DNA of 64,000 nt from DATATJ01 sp963789075. GTDB taxonomy: Bacteria; Acidobacteriota; Vicinamibacteria; Vicinamibacterales; CAVVIG01. Where the stretch lies: positions 744,001-808,000 of the forward strand of contig CAWBJQ010000014.1 of assembly GCA_963789075.1 (NCBI GenBank), in the 5' to 3' direction. Every line of letters starts with the position of its first letter. Position 1 is the stretch's first letter. The position numbers and the translations under genes are program-made. The notes under the pieces were generated by a model. It was given only the letters and a program-made list of their open reading frames with translations. It was not told where the DNA came from and searched no databases. Shown here one piece after another: positions 57,398 to 64,000 of this stretch.

Positions 57398-58545
57398 ATG
57401 CACGTATCGACACATCTGTACGCTTATCGCGCTGACGATGATCGCGGCCACCGCCGCGTGCAGTAAGAGCAATCCCGCGCAGCCGTCGGGGTCATCGTCG
57501 GCGGACTCCACCGGGTTGACCGCATCGATTGCGGCCCCGCGCCCGATGACGCCGTCGAACAGCGCGGCGATCAAGAACATCGATCAGCCGGTGACGCTGG
57601 TCGTGCAGAACGCCGTCAGCACGAAGCCGGGCGTCATCTACACGTTCGAGGTCGCGACCGACGCCGCGTTCAACACGAAAGTGCAGACCAAAGACGGCGT
57701 GGCGGAGGGCAGCAGCGGACAGACGAGCGTCAAGCTCGACGCGCTGCCGGCCGCGAAGGATTACTACTGGCACGTCCGGGCATCCGGCGGCGGCACCACC
57801 GGTGTCTTCGGCACGAGCTACAAATTCACGATCGGACCGGCGATCTCGCTGTCGCGCGCCGGTGCCGGTCGCCCCGCTGTCCGGCGCCGCCACCAGCGAT
57901 CGGCCGACCTTCACCGCGACCGACTCCGTCGTCGCCGGAGCGGCCGGTGCGCTGACGTACGTGTTCGAGATCGCGGACAACGCGGGATTCAACCCGATCG
58001 TCGTCACTGGAACGGTCGCGGAGACCGCCGGTCAGACGTCCTTCGCTCCCACCGTGTCGCTGCCGACCGCGAAAACGCTGTACTGGCGCGTCACCGCGAT
58101 CGATCAGACGAACTCGATCTCGAGCGCCCCGAGCACTCCGCAGACCTTCACGGCGACGAACCCGCTCTGGCCTGGGCAGCAGCCGCCCGCCGGCAGTGGC
58201 CACGCGACGCTCGGTGATGGTTGGGCGACGCAGACGCTGACGTCCTTCGACGGCGTCCGCTTCGACAGTCCGACACTCGAAGCGCGACGGATTTTCGATC
58301 TGCTGGACCGCGGATTCGATCCGCAGGGTGCGCTCGACTGGATGAACAGCAACGGCTATCCGACTTCGGCGGTCTACGTCCCGTCGTCGCAGGCCTTCGG
58401 CTTCCAGTATCAGTACATGGCGCTCATCAATGGCCGCTGGTCATTGGTGTTGCGGATTGGCGCTTCTAGAACAACGAAACGCGGGAGCCTGTGCACGCGT
58501 CGGCGAGGAGTATCAGCATGCGATTCAGCGGCCTGTCTCTACTGA
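57398..58545 (+). CDS. lipoprotein with fibronectin-like repeats
   Basis: About 380 residues. Leader (frame-corrected) LIALTMIAATAACSKSNPAQ with lipobox ATAAC, a Ser/Thr spacer, then two similar beta domains: DQPVTLVVQNAVSTKPGVIYTFEVATDAAFNT ... TSVKLDALPAAKDYYWHVRASGG and DRPTFTATDSVVAGAAGALTYVFEIADNAGFNP ... SLPTAKTLYWRVTAIDQTNS, i.e. Fn3-like units ending in 'YYW.V.A'. The C-terminal domain (SPTLEARRIFDLLDRGFDPQ, YQYMALINGRWSLVLRIG) is helical. Frame changes near 57432 and 57845. The exact stop is uncertain: a TAG at 58467 in another frame would end it after 'LRIGAS'. Confidence 0.68.
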
Positions 58546-59192
58546 CGGGCGTTCTCTTGGTATCCGCGATGACGAGCGTCGCGCAGGCTCAGACGGCGCG
58601 CGCAATCCCGGCCGCCGATGAGCCGAACATGTATGCGCAGGCCTTGGCCGATGCGACATTCGGCAACTTGAGCAGCCAGTTGTACGGCGCGGAAGTGGGC
58701 GTGACCGTCTGGCCGCAGATCCAGGTCTTCGTCGAAGGCGGCCGAATGAACAACGTGGCGTCGAGCTCGTTCGTCACCGCCGCGCAGGTGATCGCCGGCA
58801 GCCTGAGCCAGACGCAGTCGCCGGTCGGATTCTCGGCGAAGCAGCCGGTCGCGTTCGGCGACGCGGGCGTGCGGTATCTCGTGCCGGTCACCGGCACGTC
58901 GCTGCAGCCGTACGTCATGGGCGGGTTCGGCATTGCCCGCGTCAAGCAGGACGCACGGTTCACCGTCGGCGGCTCGGACGTGACCGGCAATCTCGCGCAA
59001 TACAACATCGTGCTCGGCACCGATCTGTCGGGCTCATTCACCAAGCCGCTGCTGGTGCTCGGCGGCGGGCTGACCGTGCCGATCTGGCAGCGCGTCGCCG
59101 TGGATGTGCACTATCGCTACGGCCGGATTTTCGCGTCGGATCAGGGCTTCAACGTCAGCCGTGCCGGCATCGGTCTCGGCGTCCGATTCTGA
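58518..59192 (+). CDS. small outer-membrane beta-barrel protein
   Basis: 224 residues, intact, GAGGAG before the ATG. Signal peptide LSLLTGVLLVSAMTSVAQAQ. Alternating strands typical of an 8-stranded barrel: YGAEVGVTVWPQIQVFVEGG, SLQPYVMGGFGIARVKQDARF, LLVLGGGLTVPIWQRVAVDVHYRYGRIF and the C-terminal strand VSRAGIGLGVRF ending in Phe, the usual outer-membrane targeting signal. It follows the lipoprotein gene and may be cotranscribed. Function unknown. Confidence 0.8.
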   Translation: MRFSGLSLLTGVLLVSAMTSVAQAQTARAIPAADEPNMYAQALADATFGNLSSQLYGAEVGVTVWPQIQVFVEGGRMNNVASSSFVTAAQVIAGSLSQTQSPVGFSAKQPVAFGDAGVRYLVPVTGTSLQPYVMGGFGIARVKQDARFTVGGSDVTGNLAQYNIVLGTDLSGSFTKPLLVLGGGLTVPIWQRVAVDVHYRYGRIFASDQGFNVSRAGIGLGVRF

Positions 59193-59193
59193 G

Positions 59194-59604
59194 GTGAGGT
59201 ACGCGTACCCTGCGACGCACGTCAGCGGAGGGGTCGTCCTCCGAAGTTCGGGCGTCCGAGTCAGGTCGTGGCAGCTCACGCTCCCGGACGAAGTCATCCG
59301 AGGTCTGCGTCGAAGGTGCACCTCCGATCTTGCGTGGGCGATCGTCCCGGTTGCTCGAGAAGCGAGCCTCCCGCCGCCGTCTGACGAGCCGCAGCCCGAA
59401 CTGCCGAACTGGTCGCGATCGCCGAGACGCCGATCGCGATCGTCGTCAACCGCGCCGTCTTCAGGCACGCCTGCCTGGCATCAACATCATTCGGCTGACG
59501 CGGCGAATCGCGCGGTGCTGGCGCTCGAGCCGGGCCGCGGCAGACCTCGGACCTCGAGCTCGCCGTCCTGCGATGCGGTTGGACGATCCCTCGATCGACC
59601 GTAA
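59194..59604 (+). CDS. small hypothetical protein, heavily frameshifted
   Basis: Pieces in three frames combine to a coherent protein of about 110-130 residues: WQLTLPDEVIRGLR, SDLAWAIV, VAIAETPIAIVVNRAVF, LPGINIIRLT, NRAVLALEPGRG, DLELAVL and a C-terminal RSLDRP. 'LPDEVI.GL...DLAWAIV' followed by 'PIAIVV..AVF..LPGI..I.L..NRA.LAL..GRG..DLELAV' suggests an RHH-like N-terminal segment and a small beta domain. I do not recognise the family. Start GTG at 59194 is only the first in-frame candidate. Confidence 0.4.
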   Translation: MRYAYPATHVSGGVVLRSSGVRVRSWQLTLPDEVIRGLRRRCTSDLAWAIVPVAREASLPPPSDEPQPELPNWSRSPRRRSRSSSTAPSSGTPAWHQHHSADAANRAVLALEPGRGRPRTSSSPSCDAVGRSLDRP

Positions 59605-59686
59605 CCGAGCGCAGAGAGCGGCCGAAAAACAGCCGCAGCATGCGCAGCGCCGAGCCGGCGCGCCGATCGCGCACCTGGCGCTCGAC

Positions 59687-59935
59687 TCAGGCGCCACGGT
59701 CGTCGTCGATCTGCGGCGTCGCCAGGAAGAAGTCGCACCAGCCGCCGGAGACCACGCGGCACCCGCTGACCGTCGCGGCGAGCCGCGCTCCGAACTCCTC
59801 AACGCGCTACGACCGGATTCGATGAGGTGGTGCAGATTGAGGTCGAGATCGCGAAGGCCGAGCCGCGCGAAGACCTCGCAGCGTCGGCAGCAGCGGTTCC
59901 TTCTGTGCGACGTCGTGGACGCGAGGACCGTGGCG
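59687..59935 (-). other. possible short minus-strand coding segment after the Glf-like gene
   Basis: Frames contain FARLGLRDLDLNLHHLIESG and VSGGWCDFFLATPQIDDDRG before a TGA at 59689-59687, with a frame change near 59800. This may be the tail of a protein whose start overlaps the Glf-like gene, or chance. Not enough to call a gene. The rest, 59605-59686, holds a GCGGCTG...CAGCCGC-type hairpin (around 59620-59636). Confidence 0.25.
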
Positions 59936-61234
59936 TCACACGGGGTCGAAGGCGAGCGCCTTCTGGTACGCGGCGTTGACGGTTTCCGGCATGCCCCAGT
60001 ACTTGAACTCGGCATGACGGCCGACATAGCGAAGGTTCGGAATCTGCTGTCCGCGTTCGACGTAGTGCTGATACGTCGCGAACGCCTGCTCGGACTGCTG
60101 CGGGTACGCCTTTTCGGCGAACAGGTTGTGCTCGAGCGCGTAGTCGATCGTGTTCGCCGGAAACGACGCCGCCGCGCCCGGCAGCACCGGCACCTCGATG
60201 AGAATGAGCGTGTCCGGGCTGTCGTGCCGCGTGATCACCTTCATCTCGGTGACGCGCGTCTGGAACTCGCACGACGAGTAGTGCAGCGACTCGGCCCCCT
60301 CGGGAAACGCGCTGCCGCGAGGCCCGGGAATGAGCAGCGGAATCATCATCCGACCGGTGTACGGCAGCGTGTTCTCGCCCCACAGCTCGTCGATGTCGAT
60401 CGAGCAGAACACGGTGTGGTAGTCGGCGAAGTAGTACTTCTCGCCGCTCGCCATCAGCACGTGCGCGCTGCTCGTGCTCGTCGCGGATCCCGACGATGCG
60501 ATCGCGGACGACGGTCGAGCGCGCGACCATCGCGCCCCACACCGCGTTCCAGCCGTGCTTGGGATAGACCTGGAACGCGATGCCCTTGCCGAGCGTGTGA
60601 TCCTCGAACTTCATCGGATCGTAGCCGCGCAGCCCGCGCGCGCGTCTTCTCGTCGGTCTTGCGTGTACGCGTGACGGAACCGGTCGGCCCAGACCATCGA
60701 CGTCTCGAGCTCGTTGCCCGGAATGTTCCACATCTTCCAGGTGTAGTTCGCCATGAACTTCTCGTACAGCGTCGGACCGATGCGCCGCCGTGAAGTATTC
60801 GGCGAACTTGCACTGGCCGAGCTCGGGCAGCTGCCCTTCGATCAGCTTCAGCTGCTCGTCGCGGTGCTGGCGGAGCTCGCGCGTGAATCGCGTCGCGCTC
60901 CGGCATCTGGTCGATGTCCTGGTAGTGCACCGGGATAGCGGTACTTCCGGCCGTCGGACTCGACGTACGTGAACAGCCGGCGATCGATGTGGAACAGCTC
61001 GCCGTTGGTGAGCGTGACGATCGTGTTGTTGATCGGGTCGGCTTCGCCGCCGGGCCAGAACCAGATGTGCGGACCGAACTCGTAGGGGTGCCCGCTGTAG
61101 TAGCAGGTGCGCGCGAGGCCGCCGACGCGGCTGTTCTTCTCGATGACGGTGACGTCGTAGCCTTTTTCGCTGAGGTAGTACGCGATCGACGATCCGGCGA
61201 CGCCGCCGCCCAGCACCAGAATCTTCTTATTCAC
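59936..61234 (-). CDS. UDP-galactopyranose mutase-like FAD protein (Glf family)
   Basis: About 430 residues. FAD site KKILVLGGGVAGSSIAYYLSEKGYDVTVIEKNSRVGGLA, CYYSGHPYEFGPHIWFWPGG, VTLTNGELFHIDRRLFTYVES match the start of Glf; the central region has KFMANYTWKMWNIPGNELETSMVWADRFR (GLF domain, K.W..P..L), KGIAFQVYPKHGWNAVWGAM and YYFADYHTVFCSIDIDELWG, YTGRMMIPLLIPGP, ending ALAFDPV. Family enzymes isomerise UDP-galactopyranose to the furanose form; this is a divergent member and may act on another NDP-sugar. Frame changes near 60930, 60885, 60785, 60660, 60480. First gene (3' end) of the sugar cluster that runs off the right edge. Confidence 0.78.
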
Positions 61235-61240
61235 TGCTCC

Positions 61241-62187
61241 TCATCCCAAGTTGTGCTGCTTCATCCAGGTGACGTTGTGCGCCGACGGCTCGTCCTTGAG
61301 CCGGCCGTCGCGATAGGCGGCGACCATCTCGTCGATCGCCATCGCGACGCTCTTGCGCCGGCGTGAATCCGGTCGCCAGCAGCCGATCCGAGCAGACCCG
61401 GTACGAGCGTGGATCGTTGGACGGCAGCACCTGGATCGTCGGCCGGAACGCGCGCCGCGATCCGCTCGGCGATCTCGAGCACGCGACAGGTTTTCGAACC
61501 CCGCATTGTACACGCCCGCGAGACGGCGATCGAGCGCGAAGAGGTACACGTCCACGAGATCGTCGATGTGGATGTTGGGCCGGATCTGGTCTGCCGCCGA
61601 GCACCGTCATCGCCCCCTTCGTCAGCGCCTGCATCGTCAGCAGGTTGACGGTGAGATCGAGCCGCATGCGCGGCGAGAGGCCGCAGACCGTCGCGGGCCG
61701 GATGATCGTCGTGATCATCGCGTCGCCATAGCTCATGATGACGCGCTCGGCGACCATCTTCGTCTTGTTGTATTCGGAGAGCGGGACCAGCTCGAGATCC
61801 TCCGTGACGTTCGGCTCGGACTTCAGGCCGTAGACGCTGGCCGAGGAGGCGAAGATGAACTGCTTGACACCCTGCCGCGCCGCGCGATCGACCAGGCGCA
61901 TCGTCGGCGAGCACGTTCACTTCCCACGAGGCGTAGGGGTTCAGCTCGACCGACGGATCGTTGGCGATGTTGGCCAGATGAAACATCGTGTCGTACGGCG
62001 ACAGGTCGACGCTCGTCGATCTGCCGCACGTCCATGGCGAGCATGCGTCAGCCGGGGCTGCGCGGGCAGGTGATTGCCGAACCACTGCGCGTCGAGGACC
62101 GTGACGTCGTGCTCGGTGCGCGGCCAGCACGGCCTGCGTCAGCTTCGTGCCGACGTAGCCGCAGCCGCCGGTGATGAGGACGTTCAT
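61241..62187 (-). CDS. NAD-dependent epimerase/dehydratase (extended SDR)
   Basis: About 312 residues. NVLITGGCGYVGTKLTQAVL is the Rossmann GxxGxxG motif; then VDLSPYDTMFHLANIANDPSVELNP, FIFASSASVYGLKSEPNVTED, the catalytic YNKTKMVAERVIM (YxxxK), ITTIIRPATVCGLSPRMRLDL, ALTKGAMTVLGG, PNIHIDDLVDVYLFALDRRLAGVYNAG and a C-terminal MVAAYRDGRLKDEPSAHNVTW. It probably converts an NDP-sugar in the same pathway as its neighbours. Frame changes near 62115, 61900, 61595, 61485 and 61360. Stop six bases upstream of the Glf-like start. Confidence 0.88.
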
Positions 62188-62197
62188 CACGTCGCGC

Positions 62198-62786
62198 TCA
62201 CAGCGCGCCCTCGCGGTGCAGGTTCAGATACTGATCGAGCCAGTAGTGCAGGATCAGCTGATGGGCGCATTCGACCCAGCCGTAGCGGTCGGCCGGCACG
62301 TAGAAGTTGAGGTCGCCGCACGTGCGGGCGCGATTGTCGGCGCTCTTCGCCGGTCAGCGTCACGATCGTGCATCGACATCGACCGCGCGCGCCTCGAGCG
62401 CGCGCAGAATGTTGGGCGAGTTGCCCGAGCTGCTGATCGCGATCGAGCAGGTCGCCGGCGCGCGCGAGGCGGCTGAGCGGCAGCGCGAACACCTCGTCGA
62501 ACGCCACGTCGTTGCCGTCGCCGTCAGCAGCGACGCATCGTTGAACGCCATGGCGCTGCAGGCCGCCGTTCTTGCACGCGTCGGCGGCGAAGTGGCTGGC
62601 CATCATCGCGCTGGCGCCGTTGCCGACGCAGATAGATGCGCTGCCCGCACGTGTGGCCCTCGTGCGTGATCTCGATCCACCGGCCGAAGCCGTCCTCCGG
62701 CGTCAGCGCGCGCCGCCGCGATCCGTGACCACCAGCTCGCCGCAGGCCAACGACGCCGCCGCGACGTAGTCGGCCCAGCCTCGAGA
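62198..62786 (-). CDS. SIS-domain isomerase, GmhA-like (sedoheptulose-7-phosphate isomerase type)
   Basis: About 195 residues across frames: YVAAASLACGELVVTDRGG, GNGASAMMASHFAADACKNGG (SIS motif, GNG.SA...H...D), AFNDASLLTATANDVAFDEV, AISSSGNSPNILRAL (second SIS motif SGNS.N) and C-terminal NFYVPADRYGWVECAHQLILH. GmhA makes D-glycero-D-manno-heptose 7-phosphate, and the next gene upstream is an HldE-like fusion, which fits a heptose pathway. Frame changes near 62755, 62630, 62545, 62510, 62440, 62370 and 62330. Start is not certain; the gene begins right at the end of the preceding one. Confidence 0.75.
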
Positions 62787-64000
62787 TCAGATGACGATCT
62801 TGCCAATGGTCAGGAATTCCTGTTCGGAGATCGGACTCTCGTTGCCGCGCCGCTGCGCGACGGCCGCGGCGCCGATGCTGCCGGCGAGCGCGACGACCCG
62901 CGTCGGGCAGCCGAGCGCGGCGGCGAGGCTGCTCAGCGCGAAGTAGGCGTCGCCGCAGCCGATCGTGTCGACGACGCTCGTGCTCAGCGTCGGCAGCGCG
63001 AACACGTCGTCGCCGCGCTTGACCATGACGCCGTGCTCGCCGTCGGTCACCGACAGCGCGCGCGCGCGCAGCAGCGCCGACATCCGCTCGAGGATCTCGG
63101 ACAGCGGCAGATTCCGCTCGTGCAGGCAGAGCTCGGCTTCGGTGCGGTTCACGCTGTAGTAGTCCGCGCCCGCGTACTTCGTCGGCAGGTTGTAGCCGTA
63201 GTTGGTCGAGTTCGACCTGCGCCATGGCGGCCACGAACGAGCGCCGATGGCGGGCGATGCTCGCGTTGATCGCCCGCGCGTCGAGCAGGCCGTGGCCGAA
63301 GTCGGCGACGAGCACGACATCGTAGTCGTCGAAGTCGGGCAGGCCGTCGGCTGGACGTTCTTGAGATCGGGACTCTTGGACTCGAACAGCCGGTAGCCGT
63401 TGTCGCGATCGACGAAGCGGGTCTTGACGAGCAGATCGGCTCGGCCAGGTGCGTCACGGTGACGTTGGCCGGCATCGGCATCGGAGAGGCCGTTCGTGAA
63501 GCAGTGCACCTCCTTGACGAAGCCCGCCAGGTGCAGCGCGATCACGCCGGCGCCGCCGATCTGGCGGCTGCGCCCGGTCTCGAGGCCCGCCACGCACCGC
63601 GACTTGATCGACAGGTTGGTGACCGTGACGTCGACCCACTCGTCGATGATCGTTTCGCCGAGCAGGCACACGCGGAGCTGGCCCGCGTCGACGAGGAACT
63701 CCTTGAGCTCCTCGAGCGTGAAGCCGAGCTCCGAGACGATCGCGGAACAGGACGCGTTCGTTGCGCAGCAGCGGGTTGTCCTGCGACGCTTCGGGCGACG
63801 CCAGCAGGAAGTGCGACAGCTTGGTCGACGAGAACGTTTCGCCGGTCGTGAAGTGAATCCGGCCGCCGTAGCGCCTCGACGAGTGCCTTTTCGCGGAAGA
63901 TGTTCGCGGTCTTGTCGAGCACCAGGTTCGCGTACTCCGGGCCCTTCACGTAGACGTCGGGACGAAGCGCCTCGATCGGCGTCACCGCCGACGGCTCGTC
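62787..64000 (-). CDS. bifunctional sugar-nucleotidyltransferase / PfkB kinase (HldE-like, domains reversed), partial
   Basis: The gene enters from the right edge. The visible N-terminal part is a cytidylyltransferase-like domain end (TPIEALRPDVYVKGPEYANL, NIFREKALVEAL, ETFSSTKLSHFLLASPE), followed by a PfkB kinase: RVCLLGETIIDEWVDVT, IGGAGVIALHLAGFV, GADYYSVNRTEAELCLHERN, ALSVTDGEHGVMVKRGDDVF and DTIGCGDAYFALSSLAAALG, where the usual DTxGAGD is DTIGCGD. In E. coli HldE the kinase is N-terminal and the adenylyltransferase C-terminal, so the order is reversed here. Frame changes near 63870, 63745, 63470, 63350 and 63210. Likely phosphorylates and activates a heptose or related sugar together with the SIS isomerase and epimerase. 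Confidence 0.78.
   Translation of the reverse strand, partial: RAVGGDADRGASSRRLREGPGVREPGARQDREHLPRKGTRRGATAAGFTSRPAKRSRRPSCRTSCWRRPKRRRTTRCCATNASCSAIVSELGFTLEELKEFLVDAGQLRVCLLGETIIDEWVDVTVTNLSIKSRCVAGLETGRSRQIGGAGVIALHLAGFVKEVHCFTNGLSDADAGQRHRDAPGRADLLVKTRFVDRDNGYRLFESKSPDLKNVQPTACPTSTTTMSCSSPTSATACSTRGRSTRASPAIGARSWPPWRRSNSTNYGYNLPTKYAGADYYSVNRTEAELCLHERNLPLSEILERMSALLRARALSVTDGEHGVMVKRGDDVFALPTLSTSVVDTIGCGDAYFALSSLAAALGCPTRVVALAGSIGAAAVAQRRGNESPISEQEFLTIGKIVI

Overview
The window is about 64 kb of high-GC bacterial chromosome, densely packed on both strands. Gene content (LemA and TPM proteins, a TamA/TamB envelope pair, several MacB-like permeases, M20/M28/DUF885-type peptidases, many secreted lipoproteins) and several families of short dispersed intergenic repeats suggest a Gram-negative soil-type Acidobacteriota, perhaps of the Vicinamibacteria. 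That assignment is inference; no rRNA or other taxonomic marker is present. No tRNA, rRNA, CRISPR array or complete transposase was seen.

Most genes in 1-20 kb, 37-44 kb and 52-64 kb are broken by single-base shifts although the protein continues in the next frame. Nearly every case I decoded is a +1 insertion, and it affects housekeeping-type genes. I read this as consensus error, not decay, and annotate such genes as one CDS each with the frame changes noted. Clean stretches lie at about 21.8-27.5, 28.9-31.3, 32.9-36.5 and 45.1-47.9 kb.

Layout: 1-2.5 kb (-) PH-domain protein, LemA, TPM protein and a nucleotidyltransferase-like protein. 2.6-5.7 kb YvcK-like protein, LigD-type 3'-phosphoesterase, POT peptide transporter. 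5.75-9.0 kb a B12-type radical SAM protein with a C-terminal CCAEP tail, an ATP-grasp enzyme and a YggX protein: the least understood and most interesting unit. 9.4-18.4 kb stress-type small proteins, an OmpA-like porin, then TamA/TamB. 18.4-23.4 kb molybdopterin oxidoreductase, NDH-2 and an N-acyl-D-amino-acid deacylase. 23.5-24.8 kb a bacterial relative of the eukaryotic ALG1 mannosyltransferase. 24.9-28.8 kb dihydropyrimidinase, PreA-like dehydrogenase and a DUF885 lipoprotein. 28.9-34.7 kb an operon of divergent M20 peptidase, MacB-type ABC ATPase, two permeases and a His/Met-rich lipoprotein. 34.7-41.9 kb AI-2E family protein, aldolase-like protein, GYF membrane protein, NCS1 permease, MFS carrier, LysR regulator. 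42.2-52.5 kb sensor kinase, secreted Gly-rich protein, PAP2 remnant, RRM protein, M28 peptidase, MFS carriers, gamma-glutamyltransferase. 52.6-59.6 kb ClC channel, two divergent ribbon-helix-helix proteins, a hybrid-topology sensor kinase and envelope proteins. 59.9-64 kb (-) sugar/heptose cluster (Glf-like, epimerase, SIS isomerase, adenylyltransferase-PfkB fusion) that runs off the right edge.

Three things recur across the window: palindromic REP-like elements that sometimes sit inside coding frames, long CACGAAG/CTTCGTG hairpins mostly between convergent genes, and -10 boxes placed 6-9 bases before start codons, which suggests leaderless transcripts for several genes.
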